Shown piece by piece: positions 33,628-44,856 of a stretch of 64,000 bases of DNA. The DNA is from Taxillus chinensis. Its lineage: Eukaryota; Streptophyta; Magnoliopsida; Santalales; Loranthaceae. The position numbers were made by a program, and so were the translations under genes. The notes under the pieces were generated by a model. It was given only the letters and a program-made list of their open reading frames with translations, ran no database searches and was not told the DNA's origin. Every line of letters begins with the position of its first letter. Positions within the stretch are counted from its first letter, which is position 1. Location of the stretch: the NCBI GenBank assembly GCA_023512835.1, contig CM042092.1, positions 54,463,097-54,527,096 of the forward strand, in the 5' to 3' direction.

Positions 33628-35863
33628 AAGTGTTAAAAAAGTCCAGAGAAATCCATTACAATTACTGAATCCAAAATCGACCAGAGAATCAACGGCATCG
33701 AAGAACTGTTGCCTCGAAGACTGCTACTTCGGAGACCTGAAGCTCGGAGAGTCGAAGACTCAGTCCTGCGCAGCTTCGAAGAAGCACAGTCCCATGGGTC
33801 GAAGAATTTGAACTGGACTTTAGCATACGTTCATACTCAAGCCTCGATGACATGAAAGCATGTCATTGTGCACTTAAAATTCAAAATGCACTGACATAGT
33901 GGTGACGTGCACTTATGTCTTGAGTACTCCAATAGGTGGATCCGGAAGAACAATTGGGTCAAATTAGAGAAAGATGCAGATTCTGAAGATGAATCGTCAC
34001 CTCACATGTGGCTTCCTAGGTACGTTTCATCAGACCACATAAAAGGCACAACTATAGACAACCTAGAGGTATGTTCATCACTTTCATACTCGAACCCTAA
34101 CCCTAGCGCTTTCTCTCTCTCTTCGACAATCATCTCTCTCTCTCTCTCTCTCTCTCTCACCTCTAAAGAGTCCCCAAAAGATGCCTTAATGAAAACTGAC
34201 AGAACATAAGTTGATATGGAGACTCGGAGACTCTAAAGGTCGAAAAGTTGAAGTTACACGTAGAAACTATCAAGTACTAAGCTTTAGAAGACTCGCAAAC
34301 TCAAAGGTCGAAGGTCGAAGGTCGAAGCGTCTAGGCCATTGAGGTTTAAAAATTGACAAATGAAATTGTAACTGAGACTCGAAGAGTTGTAGACAGTTAA
34401 TCAAAAGGAATTATCAATCCATAAATAAGACTAAGACCTGTAGACCTCAAAGGCAGAGTCGTAGCTAAAGAGTTGGAGCCGTAGAGTCGAAGACTTGGAG
34501 AAACGAAGACTCAGTTTGCAATAACCCAATGATGATAGGTTAAGCATTAGACATTGAGAGTCAGAGACTCACAGAGTCGAAGACTCGCAGGGTCAAAGAT
34601 CTAGCAAAAGTTTGTAGACCAAAGGAACAGAAGGGTCGAAGAACATCTTAGCCCTCCAAAGCAAACTGAGTGACTCAAAGAAATAGAGTCGAAGACTCGC
34701 AGCTAAGACAACAAGTATAGATTATGTATGCTCAGTATAAGAGTCACTCGAAGAGTCGCAGCAAGGGTTGGAGACTCAAAGGGTCGAAGACTCACTTAAC
34801 ACAGAGTGAACCGTTAAACTTAGGCCAACCTATAATCTGCCATCCATGAAGACTCGAAGAAAGCTAAAGTCAAAGACTTGCAGGATCTAACGTTGTCGAA
34901 GCCTAAAGTATCATTATACATTAAAAAGAGGCTCGGCCCAAATCTTTGAGGTAAATCTTCGAGTCACCAGACCTTCGAGGCATACACCTTTAAGGCAAAC
35001 TCACAACCCTACGCATCTTACTTACCGATATCTTCAACTAAGGTTTGTTCAGTAAGCCTGCGCCGTTTGGAGCAGTTAAGCACATTTAATGTTGCATTAA
35101 TAACTTCCAACTACCATCAACGAATGAACGGCTAAGATTGATTACACCAGTATGGGCACACAACTACGTAGCATGGGTAACAGATATGCAAAATCAGAGC
35201 AAAGCATCTCATCCCCTGTACTTCCGCATTTTAAGTGGCAGGAAATCAGACTATCGAGATGAACGACAAGGCGCACATGCACTATAACATTAAAATATAT
35301 CTCTCACACGCAAAACGAAATAATATAAGTCAAACTCTCATAGAAAGCGAGGAACATATAACACAAGATAAAGAATTCTGACACGCGGTAAAGAAATAAC
35401 TCTTGTGGAATCAGGTGAGTTCCAATGCTAGAGAGAGACTCTAAGAGAAAATTCATCTAATTGTTATGCGTCGTGTTGATCAAAGAACAAGAACATCCTT
35501 GAATGATTCATCATATAATCTTGTTCAAACAAATCCAACATCCAACATCTAGTCTATTCTCTGTGTTGTTTATCCACAATCAAAATCTATATTAGAACAT
35601 TCCAAATGGAGTCAATCTCTTCATATTGACATCCATAGGAATATTCACTAAATATCTGAGGTCTGTCTCATCTACAGCATTAACTCTCATATCAGATTTG
35701 TTAGATAGTCAATAATCACTCCTATACCATATTGTCTTCTTCTCAATTAATATTCATAGCATAGTCATCACTTGGACATTCATTCACCAGCTTACAGTCT
35801 TAGCTTCCGCGATAATAGTCTATTTACCCCCCCCCCCCCTCTAGACACACTTTGGGACCTATA
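33628..35863 (+). repeat. Ty1/copia LTR, second direct copy
   Basis: Same family as the solo LTR at 15125-29906. Regions 34300-34720 and 34950-35340 align with 15570-15950 and 19640-19980. The end, a C-run then CTCTAGACACACTTTGGGACC, aligns with 29880-29906. It is a natural 3' LTR for the RNase H fragment upstream. The start near 33628 is uncertain because neither a polypurine tract nor a TSD was found. A (CT)n run lies at 34136-34159 and ACTCGAAG-type microrepeats throughout. The 63- and 100-codon ORFs are not convincing. Confidence 0.6.
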
Positions 35864-36716
35864 GAGGCTACAAAGCAATCATCTTCGAGGTTGTGGCTAA
35901 TCGAAGAAGTGAAACACAAACAAGGTAGCCATTTAAGTAAGTTATTCGGGCAACGTATCTGAACATGCTAAGTACCAGAGTATACACATGAACATTATAC
36001 GAGGCTGGATTAACATGTTTCAACGATGGAGATCAGAAGGTGAAACATGCTTAACCCTAGCAGAAAGATTTCATGTAACGACCATTCTATAAAAGCAAAG
36101 AAAGATGTCATACTTCTATGGTGCATCAAAATAATATAGAATACAAGAAACATATTAGAAGAGATACAAGAGACGTAGCGGAGTTTGTGTTCCTTACATA
36201 GAGAGAGGGAGATTGAGAGCGAGACAATAGTGAGTTAATCTATCTTCGTTCATCATATATTTAACGAACAGATAGTGAGTTTGGCAAATGAGTGGTTGAA
36301 GATCAAGAAGTGCAAACATTTAAATACGCAGGAGTAGATTACACTAGACAGTTTGTCACAGTAAGTGAGTACTAAAGTAATACTACTTTCTGTATTTGCA
36401 TTTAAAAGAAAAGAGAGTTGATCCTATTGTAACAAGGGTAAAACCCTATTGTATTAAAAGCATATAATGGATTGGACTCGGTGTAGGTACATCCTCACCA
36501 CCGTAGAGTAAATCACATTGATCGAACCACGTAAATTGTGTCTTTTTCTTTTACCTCTCATACATATTTGCTATTCACTTGTTCTTGCACAAGATACTGA
36601 AATATCATCCAAACAATAACCACATCTGTAAGAATACCTTTGAGAAATAAACTACTCCTAAAACTAAAGAAATTAGTTTTAAGTATACAGATTCACCCCC
36701 CTCTTTGTATACACAC
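35864..36716 (+). repeat. 3' portion of another LTR, probably copia
   Basis: Contains 'GGACTCGGTGTAGGTACATC', a 'GAACCACGTAAAT' block and a terminal C-run 'TTCACCCCCCTC'. These features are common near the 3' end of plant copia LTRs. Neither the 5' edge nor a TSD was found, and no coding sequence accompanies it. Confidence 0.4.
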
Positions 36717-36728
36717 ACAAATACTCAC

Positions 36729-38281
36729 ACGATCTTGCTTGGATCTTGGGAATATCATATATGCTTCATAATTTGTTACCTCATCATATTGTTGCTACTA
36801 TTGTTACTATATCCCTTGATTTGTCATGTTGTGATGTGCCATATTGGATTTTATCTCCGAATGAAATCTTTACTTTGACTAGTGCTTGGCATCATGTTCG
36901 TTCTGCCACTCCAGAAAGACCCTTCTTTGCTCATATTTGGCATGCTTCTATTCCTTTAAAAATTTCTTTTTTCATGTGGCGCTTTTTTCATAATTGGCTT
37001 CCTTTGGATGAGATTCTCCATGGTAAAGGCATCCTTTTTCCCTCTAAATGTCAATGTTGTAATTATGTGGAAAATTGTGCTCATTGTTTCTTTTTTAGCT
37101 CCAAAGCCTCCTTTGTTTAGCACCACTATGCTCTCTTGTTTGATATTGTGTTACCTACTCAAGGGTGTCCCAAATTATGGCTAATTGCTTGGTTGAATTT
37201 TGTACTTATTAGTGTCTTGGGCATATTAGAGTTCTCATCACTATCCTCATCTTTTGGTTTCTTTGGAATGAATGTAATAATTCTAAACATCGTGGTATGG
37301 GTTTTTATGAGGATCGCATTATTTGGAAAATCGATAGGTTGATTTTTCAACTCTCCACTGCTGGTCTTATTAAACCTTTGCAATAGAGATGTGGAAAATC
37401 AATCTTGACTTACTTTTATTACTCTTCTCATGCTCCTCCTTTGCCTCCTCCTAGGCCTATTCATTGGGTCAAACCTGCTAGTGGCCACTATAAACTTAAT
37501 GTGGATGGGAATTTCAACTCCTCCAATAGTAAAGCAAGTGGTGGGGGCATTGTGAGGGATTCCAAGGACCAGGTAATTTTCTTCTTCTATATTCCTTTTT
37601 CTTCTATTGCTAATGATGCTTTTGCAATGGAAGTCCTAACTCTCCATAAAGCTCTTAGCTTATGCCTTCACTTCAATCCCCAAAGCTTGTGGGTGGAAAT
37701 AGATGCTCTTAGTGTCATTCAGTTAAGCAAGTATAAAGGAAGAGCTCCATGACATTTGTGTTATTATTTAAAGAAATCCACCACATCCTTGCTACCTTTA
37801 GAGCTGCTCTTACACATATACATCGAGAAGATAATCACGTAGCTAATTTTCTTGCTGGTTTGAGGCTTCAAGCTCCATCTCTTGCTCTTAGCAATAATTT
37901 TGATGGCTTATCTCTCCTTCATGGTAAAAATCATTTGGATGCTTTAGGTTTTTCCAACATCCTTTATCATTGACTTGTATGTTACACTTGGTTTTATGGC
38001 TTGTATATTTTTAAAATCACGTGAATGGTTTTATTTTAAAAGTGAAGTGATGGTATGTCATGCTCTCTTTTGTTTTTCCATCTGTATTGCTTTGGATATT
38101 GCTTGTATCTCCAGGTTAGGTTATGGGTATGCCCTGCCCCTTAGTTTCTCCATCCACTTATATCTCTTTGATGAGTTAGGTCTATTCCTACTCATTTTTG
38201 TATCTTTCAAGGTTTGGGTTTTTTGCCCACCTTTTATGTAATAAATTAATCTCGGGTGCCATCCCCTTTCCTTTAAAAAAA
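36729..38281 (+). mobile_element. 5'-truncated plant L1-type LINE
   Basis: Coding remains of the reverse-transcriptase zinc-binding and RNase H domains are followed by a 3' UTR and a short A-run (38273-38282). Flanking repeats ACAAATACTCAC (36717-36728) and ACAAATGCCCAC (38282-38293) match at 10 of 12 positions, a plausible old TSD. Most of the element (ORF1, endonuclease, RT core) is missing at the 5' side, as is usual for LINE copies. Confidence 0.78.
36746..37973 (+). pseudogene. LINE ORF2 C-terminus: RT zinc-binding and RNase H domains
   Basis: The first part (36746-37120) carries the zf-RVT pattern: 'DVPYWILSPNEIF', 'WHASIPLKISFFMWR', then Cys residues in 'KCQCCNYVENCAHCF'. After frame breaks near 37120 and 37380, a plant RNase H domain follows at 37405-37752. 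It has 'YKLNVDGNF' (first catalytic Asp), 'AMEVLTLHKAL' (Glu) and 'LWVEIDAL' (Asp), ending in 'HIHREDNHVANFLA' near 37820 in a shifted frame. The order zinc-binding then RNase H is that of plant L1 ORF2. Several stops and shifts make it non-functional. Confidence 0.82.
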
Positions 38282-38293
38282 ACAAATGCCCAC

Positions 38294-38434
38294 TTATATT
38301 ACATTGACATAAAGCCTAACACACCACTTTTATTATATTAAAGGTGTTCAAATAGTCTTTACACCTATATATTTAAAATAAAATTCTAGGTAGTAATATT
38401 GTCATAATAAAACATTACATATTTGAAAATAAAG
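38294..38434. other. AT-rich gap before outer Tekay element
   Basis: About 140 bp of AT-rich sequence between the LINE and the TTCAT repeat at 38435. It is the left half of the Tekay target; the right half resumes at 56391. Confidence 0.5.
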
Positions 38435-39048
38435 TTCATTGTAATGACCCGTGTGTAACCCGTGTGTAAGAAGTTAACCACAAACACCTTGGATGTTGTG
38501 CACAAACACCTTGGATGTTGTGCACAAACACCTTGGATGTTGGTGCACAAGTTTGAGGTAAGAGATGAGCCCAAGAGGGGACTTTTGGGAGGTGCATGTG
38601 ACAAGTGATAACGTACCTTTATGCCCTAGGAAGATGTTATGCGTATACAGGCGGTTTTAAGCTGTTTTGGCTGATCTTGGAGCTCACTTTTGATAGGGTA
38701 GATGGCCTCAAACAATTGGCGTGCAAGAACAAAAGTTTCTTAGAATGAGGTTCTCTATCTACCACAGAAATTTCAGAGCATTTGGAGCTGCACGTGAATT
38801 CACCCATTTCACGTGCAAGCATATTTTTGCTTCTTAGGCCTCTACAAGATGCAAGGAGGCTTGTGGTGAAGTTTGAGTGTATTTGGAGCTGCACGCCAAT
38901 TGGGGAATTGACGTGCAAATTGGCGTGCAGGCATGTTTTTGCATGGTTGTCTTAGTTTTGTTATTCTAATCATCTTTTCCCAAAGGACCAGGTTGGAATA
39001 GTGAGTATTTTGGTGTGTATAGATGCGGAAAGGTTGTAACTTGTGTAA

Positions 39049-39124
39049 TCAAAACTACGTCGTTTTGATGCTGGGATTCACTTAATCAAAACTACGTCGT
39101 TTTGATGTTGTGTTGTCTATATAA
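39049..39124 (+). promoter_or_regulatory. paired ACGT palindromes and TATA box in Tekay LTR
   Basis: TCAAAACTACGTCGTTTTGA occurs at 39049-39068 and again at 39086-39105, starting 37 bp apart. Each is a near-perfect inverted repeat with a central ACGT, the core bound by plant bZIP factors. TATATAA follows at 39118. The pair is kept in the truncated 3' LTR (about 55065-55125) and in the 3' LTR of the inner element. The 5' LTR of the inner element retains only one. Confidence 0.55.
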
Positions 39125-39177
39125 GGAGGAGAAGCCTCTCTGTTTTAGGTTTAGGGTTTGTTGCTCCCCCTCGTCCA

Positions 39178-39213
<36 letters not shown>

Positions 39214-39693
39214 AGGAGAGCTTCGGTGGCTGCCGGAGCGTCTTGCGTGGGTGGTCGGAGTCTTGCGTGGAAGCGGGACCAGGAGAACATACAAGGTAGG
39301 GGTTCTGTTCTTCCTAAATCCTCCTCTTGTCCTAGGGTTCTAGGGCGATTGTAGAGTTATATCTGTTTTTATATATACATATGTAATCCATATAGGTGTG
39401 ATCTCCTATATGGATGTTGGCCTTCAATGGCATTTTGGTGTGATTCGTGGATTACATGCTATATGTTCGATGAAATGCCTGTGTGAATATAGCCGTGTGT
39501 ATATGCCCATTACGTGTTTGGTAATATGTCTGTGTGGCTGGACTTGTGATTTAGTGTATGTATGTATGCTGGGTGTTTGTTTTATGACCTGAATGGCTGG
39601 GTTTGTGCACTTGTGAACGGGTGCACACCAAGTGTTTGGTTTTATGCTTGAGTGACCATGGTGTGTGTTGTGTGCATGATGTGCTATCTTGGC

Positions 39694-39830
39694 CTGAAGA
39701 GGCGGTTAAACTACTTTGCCTGAGAGGCGGTTAAACCAGTGGCCTGAAGAGGCGGTTAAACTACTTTGCCTGAAAGGCGGTTAAATCAGTGGCCTGAAGA
39801 GGCGGTTAAACTACTTGCTTGAGATGTGTT
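39694..39830 (+). repeat. 50-bp tandem repeat in Tekay LTR
   Basis: GGCCTGAAGAGGCGGTTAAA alternates with GCCTGAGAGGCGGTTAAACC, about 2.5 double units. Counterparts lie at about 41634-41757 and 49010-49130 (complement) and 55748-55872. Confidence 0.8.
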
Positions 39831-40322
39831 TTGTTAGCCAGTGTGGCTGGGGCTGGGGTTACGCCCACTTGTGTGATGTTTTATTTTCTTTTTCCAAATA
39901 CTGTCACGTCACTACACCTGTGCACATGCATGTAGCCGCTAGGAGCATGGGAAGGGTTGGGGAGACTTGATCCCTACTGAGCTGTGGTTGCTCACCCCTC
40001 CTACTGTGTTTGCTTGTTTTCTAGGGACTTACAGGCGTTAGGTGGATACACCAAGGTGGAAGACCTTATTTATTTTACTCTCTTCCATTTATGTTATTTT
40101 TTTTATGGGAATTGATGTAACCCCAGTGGGGATGGCATTGGAAAGGATTTTGTTGTAATAAACTGGTTTGGATTGCTTTTATGAACATTACTTTCTTGAA
40201 TGTGTTGTGGATGTTTAAAATGTTAAATTCTTGGTTTGTATCCTAACCCCTTTGCCCCCCGTGTGGGTAAAAGGGGAGTCACGTACCGGTTTCCTCGGGT
40301 TGGAAATCCGGGGCGTGACAAT

Positions 40323-40612
40323 ATGGTATCAGAGCCAGACCCGGAGCGGTGTGCCATGGTCCCACGGGGACGTGGGCCTCTTAAGGGGGGTGGATTGTAA
40401 CAACCCATGAGTGGGTGTTAGTCCCACATTGCTTGGTGAGGGGAACAAAGTCCTCCTTATAGGAGGGGACGGATACCTCACCTCACAGGGACGCGTCTTT
40501 GGGCGAGGCCCAAAGACAAAACCGTGCGGAGCAGGCCATGAGGGCGAGGCCCAAGACTGGTTGGCCAAAGCGGACAAAATTCTTGTGACGGGTATGGGCT
40601 AGGCTATCTCGG
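40323..40612 (+). mobile_element. 290-bp TRIM-like segment between two primer-binding sites
   Basis: ATGGTATCAGAGC occurs at 40323-40335 and again at 40613-40625. The inner element lacks the 290 bp between them: its single site has the left flank of the first copy and the right flank of the second. The segment has the order primer site, a short stretch of about 45 bp, purine tract TAAGGGGGGTGGAT (40382-40395), then TGTAACAACCC and 'TTAGTCCCACATTGCTTGG'. That is the layout of a TRIM interior followed by its LTR. The last bases before the second site (TCTCGG) are not a canonical CA end. Confidence 0.55.
40324..40336 (+). promoter_or_regulatory. primer-binding site (initiator Met tRNA)
   Basis: TGGTATCAGAGCC starts three bases after the 5' LTR. 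It is complementary to the 3' end of plant initiator methionine tRNA, the usual primer of many plant LTR elements. A second equivalent site lies at 40614-40625. Confidence 0.85.
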
Positions 40613-41121
40613 ATGGTATCAGAGCATGGTCTAGTTGGCCTAGGGTAGTGGGCGGACCTGGTTATCCTAAGTCCTTTGGAGGAGCCTGGAGGGACATGCT
40701 TGATGAACATGGTCCTCTTTGAGCCTCCAAGGTGTACTTAGGGTAGTCCAATCTTGTGGTAAGATTTGCATGCATTGGCATTAGGGCACTAGTTGCATTT
40801 GCTGTGAATGTGTGCTAAACTGTGGATAAGATAAAATGATTAAGTGAAATGTGCAACTCTGATTTGTTTGGCAATGCATAATGAACTGTGAAATGTGATT
40901 GATACGATGTATGTGTGTAATGTCATGTGATAGTGGAATTGATCAGTGGGGTAGAGGTAGTGACGCGATAGATTATAAATTTGTTTTGACGTTTGTGCTT
41001 CTTACTTCGTGTAGTAAGAATGCCGCCGAGGAGAGTGACACGTGCGTCCGAGGCAGTGGCTGATGAGTCATCTGCCCATGAGGGTCCGGGTGCGGGACCG
41101 TCCGTTGGAGGGCATGCGTTG

Positions 41122-42226
41122 TGTCACGCCCCGGATTTCCAACCCGAGGAAACCGGTACGTGACTCTCCTTTTACCCACACGGAGGGCAAAGGGGTTAGG
41201 ATACAAATCAAGAATTTAACATGTTAAACATCCACAACACATTCAAGAAAGTAATGTTCATAAAAGCAATCCAAACCAGTTTATTACAGCAAAATCCTTT
41301 CCAATCCCATCCCCACTGGGGTTACATCAATTCCCATAAAAAAACAAAACATAAATGGAAGAGAGTAAAATAATTATGGTCTTCCACCTTGGTGTATTCA
41401 CCTAACGCCTGTAAGTCCCTGGAAAACAAGCAAACACAGTAGGGGGGGTGAGCAAGCACAGCTCAGTAGGGATCAAGTCTCCCCAACCCTTCCCATGCTC
41501 CTAGCGGCTACATGCATGTGCACAGGTGTAGTGACGTGACAGTATTAGGAAAAAGAAAATAAAACATCACACAAGTGGGCGTAACCCCAGCCCCAGCCAC
41601 ACTGGCTAACAAAACACATCTCAAGCAAGTAGTTTAACCGCCTCTTCAGGCCACTGATTTAACCGCCTTTCAGGCAAAGTAGTTTAACCGCCTCTTCAGC
41701 CCACTGGTTTAACCGCCTCTCAGGCAAAGTAGTTTAACTGCCTCTTCAGGCCAGATAGCACAGTCATGCACACAACACACACCATGGTCACTCAAGCATA
41801 AAACCAAACACTTGGTGTTTACCCGTTCACAAGTGCACAAACCCAGCCATTCAGGTCATAGAACAAACACCCAGCATACATACATACACTAAATCACAAG
41901 TCCAGCCACACAGACATATTACCAAACACGTAATGGGCATATACACACAGCTATATTCACACAGGCATTTCATCGAACATATAGCATGTAATCCACAGAA
42001 TCACACCAAAATGCCACTGAAGGCCAACATCCATATAGGAGATCACACCTATATGGATTACATATGTATATATAAACAGATATAACTCTACAATCTGCCC
42101 TAGAACCCTAGGACAGAGGAGGATTTAGGAAGAACAAAACCCCTACCTTGTATGTACTCCTGCTCCCGCTTCCACGCAAGACTCCGACCACCCACGCAAG
42201 ACGCTCCGGCAGCCACCAGAAGCTCT

Positions 42227-42288
<62 letters not shown>

Positions 42289-42982
42289 GACGGCTGGTGA
42301 AGCAACAAACCCTAAACCTAAAACAGAGGGGCTTCTCCTCCTTATATAGACAACACAACATCAAAACGACGTAGTTTTGATTGAGTGAATCCCAGCATCA
42401 AAACGACGTAGTTTTGATGGAACAAGCTATGACCTTCCCACATCCATACACACCAAAATATTCACAATTCCAACATGGTCCTTTGGGAAAAGATGATTAG
42501 AATGACAAAACCAAGATAACCATGCAAAAACATGCTTGCACGCCAATTTGAACGCCAATTCCCCAATTGACGTGCAGCTCCAAATGCACTCAAACTTCAC
42601 CCCAAGCCTCCTTGCATCTTGTAGAGGTCTAGGAAGCAGAAATATGCTTGCACGTGAAATGGGTGAATTCACGTGCAGCTCCAAATGCTCTGAAATTTCT
42701 GTGGTAGATAGAGGACCTCATTCTAAGAAACTTTTGTTCTTGCATGCCAATTGTTTGAGGCCATCTACTAGGTCAAAAGTGAGCTTCAAGATCAGCCAAA
42801 ATAGCTTAAAACCGCCTGTATACGCATAGCATCTTCCTAGGGCATAAAGGTACGTTATCACTTGTCACAAGCACCTCCCAAAAGTCCCCTCTTGGGCTCA
42901 TCTCTTACCTCAAACTTGTGCACCAACATCCAAGGTGTTTGCGGTTAACTTCATACACACGGGTTACACACGGGTCATTACA
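41122..42982 (-). repeat. 3' LTR of inner Tekay element
   Basis: On the minus strand it runs from TGTAATGACCC (at 42982) to CGTGACA (at 41122), 1861 bp. It has both ACGT palindromes and a (CT)n tract at about 42229-42286 longer than in the other copies. ORFs reading Glu-Arg repeats through the (GA)n/(CT)n tract are artefacts. Confidence 0.93.
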
Positions 42983-42993
42983 TCCTCTCCCCC
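42983..42993 (-). other. polypurine tract of inner Tekay element
   Basis: On the minus strand GGGGGAGAGGA immediately precedes the 3' LTR start TGTAATG, the canonical place of the plus-strand primer. The corresponding tract of the outer element was lost in its deletion. Confidence 0.85.
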
Positions 42994-43311
42994 TTAAGAC
43001 TTTTCGTCCTCGAAAAGAAATGACATACGAGGAAAACAAACACAAGCTACCCATTTGCCACACGGCGAGCCACAACACCCAAATGGGTCATACACCGCGC
43101 ACAACACATAACAGCACATAACAATGTACCACCATAATCCATAACCACAATAATGCATATAACACATGTCCGCATGTCACGAATACACATCTCAAAACAC
43201 ATCACAAATAAGAACACATGTCTTTAAAAGACAATACAAATACACCAAATCGTACACAACTAATACAAGAAAACACATCACTATCCCTTGGCCAATGACC
43301 ACCTCCCACGC

Positions 43312-44856
43312 TTAAGATTGTTCGTCCTCGAACAAGTCTGGGTGCTGCTCACACATCATGGACTCACGTTCCCATGTCTCCTCCTCAATGCCACGGTGCT
43401 GCCACAGCACGCAAACCAAAGGAATAGCACGACCACGCAAAAGCTTCTCTCGCTGATCTAGGATACGGATAGGGGCCTCAACAACGGATATGTCATCCTC
43501 AATGTCTAATGTCCCCCAATCGATCACATGAGTGGGGTCAGGGTGATACTTTCGCAACAGGGACACGTGAAACACGTTGTGCACTCGACTCAGCCGCGGT
43601 GGTAACGCTAACCAGTAGGCTACAGGCCCTACACGATCCAGAATCTCAAAAGGACCAATAAACCGCGGAGATAGCTTGGAACCTCGCCCAAACCGTCGAT
43701 GTCCATGACGTGGAGAAACACGAAGAAACACATGATCACCAACAGAAAACTCCAAAGGTCGCCGCCGCTGATCCGCATAAGATTTCTGTCGACTCTGAGC
43801 TGATAACAAATGCTGATGAATCAACTTAACCTTCGCGGTAGCCTCTTGAACCATCTGTGGTCCCAAGAGAGCGGCTTCGCCGACCTCAGTCCAACACAAC
43901 GGTGATCGGCAGGGTCTGCCATACAACGCCTCAAAAGGAGCCATCCCAATGGACGCCTGAAAACTGTTATTGTAGGCAAACTCCACCAAAGGAAGATGAG
44001 TTGCCCACGAACCCCCAAAATCTAACACACAGGCCCGTAACATGTCCTCCAACGTCTGATTCGTCCTCTCTGTCTGACCGTCAGTCTCAGGGTGAAAGGC
44101 TGTACTCAAGTGAAGCTTGGTCCCCATAGCCTCCTGCAAACCTGCCCAAAAATGGGAAGTGAACCTCGAATCCCGGTCAGAGACAACCAATGATGGTACT
44201 CCATGGAGTCTCACAATCTCGTTCATGTACAGCTGACTCAAGGTCCCAATGGAGTCCTGCTCGCGAACAGCCAGGAAATGGGCCGACTTTGTGAGTCGAT
44301 CCATAATCACCCAAATCATATCTTTCCTCCCCGTGGTGGGTGGAAGACCAGTCACAAAATCCATCGCTATGTGGTCCCACTTCCACTCTGCTATGGGCAA
44401 TGGCTGTAACATACCCACCGGCCGCTGATGCTCAGCTTTCACCTGCTGACACGTGAGGCACCGCGAAACAAAGGCAGCTACATCGCGTTTCATCCCAGGC
44501 CACCAAAAATGTGCCCGAAGCGCATGGTACATCTTCGTACCCCCTGGATGCACAACAACTCTAGATTGGTGAAACTCCCTCATCACCTCATCCCTGAGGG
44601 AAGAAGCCACTACCAACCGCCCCTGAAATGACAACTCATGCTCAGGACCCTCTGTCCAGTCCTCAGATAGCTCCCCAGCCTCAATACAGGCACGGAGAAC
44701 CTCACACTCAATGTCACCCAACTGTTCCTCCCGGACGCGCTGGTACAACTCAGGCACAATCACCAAAGGACTCAGGACTGTCCCACTATCATGAACAACA
44801 GGCTGCAGCTGCAACATCGCCAACTGCTCCATCAGCTTCCACTCTCTCACGGCCAC
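43312..44856 (-). CDS. integrase with GPY/F module and chromodomain-like tail, inner element
   Basis: Integrase inserts the cDNA into chromatin. This 514-codon ORF is uninterrupted. Zinc-binding HHCC: His96 and His103 ('FHQSRVVVHPGG'), Cys133 and Cys136 ('SRCLTCQQ'). Catalytic triad: Asp166 ('AMDFVTG'), Asp227 ('VVSDRDSRF'), Glu263 ('QTERTNQ'), with the classical 35-residue spacing between the last two. A GPY/F-type module '[15 protein letters not shown]' follows. The C-terminus 'VVEAPIRILDQRE...WQHRGIEEETWERE' is the chromodomain-like region typical of Tekay/Del chromoviruses, thought to guide insertion toward particular chromatin. The first Met is not the natural start: an insertion upstream (about 44876) separates the ORF from RNase H, and in the element it would be part of one polyprotein. 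Confidence 0.92.
   Translation of the reverse strand: MAVREWKLMEQLAMLQLQPVVHDSGTVLSPLVIVPELYQRVREEQLGDIECEVLRACIEAGELSEDWTEGPEHELSFQGRLVVASSLRDEVMREFHQSRVVVHPGGTKMYHALRAHFWWPGMKRDVAAFVSRCLTCQQVKAEHQRPVGMLQPLPIAEWKWDHIAMDFVTGLPPTTGRKDMIWVIMDRLTKSAHFLAVREQDSIGTLSQLYMNEIVRLHGVPSLVVSDRDSRFTSHFWAGLQEAMGTKLHLSTAFHPETDGQTERTNQTLEDMLRACVLDFGGSWATHLPLVEFAYNNSFQASIGMAPFEALYGRPCRSPLCWTEVGEAALLGPQMVQEATAKVKLIHQHLLSAQSRQKSYADQRRRPLEFSVGDHVFLRVSPRHGHRRFGRGSKLSPRFIGPFEILDRVGPVAYWLALPPRLSRVHNVFHVSLLRKYHPDPTHVIDWGTLDIEDDISVVEAPIRILDQREKLLRGRAIPLVCVLWQHRGIEEETWERESMMCEQHPDLFEDEQS

Larger units (their letters stand above)
38440..40320 (+). repeat. 5' LTR of outer Tekay element
   Basis: Begins TGTAATGACCC and ends GGGGCGTGACA, 1881 bp. 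It holds two ACGT-centred inverted repeats and a TATA box (39049-39124), a (GA)n tract (39179-39212), a 50-bp tandem array (39694-39830) and a polyadenylation-like end region. The same order appears in all four LTRs of the two nested copies. Confidence 0.93.

Noticed and set aside
33628..35863. Complete copia element with paired LTRs between 33628 and 36716
   Set aside because: The block after 35863 is a different LTR family and no primer site follows either end.
38637..38918. 93-97 codon ORFs found in several Tekay LTRs (also 42536-42829 and 49856-50149)
   Set aside because: They repeat only because the LTR repeats; they are not preceded by promoter signals, and their composition matches surrounding LTR. 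A conservation test across the family would be needed to revive them.
39102..39343. Glu-Arg repeat ORFs in Tekay LTRs (also near 42140, 49500, 55114)
   Set aside because: Produced by the (GA)n microsatellite.
40223..40710. ORFs on both strands across the LTR end and TRIM-like block
   Set aside because: Lie over LTR terminus and primer-site sequence; no coding signal.
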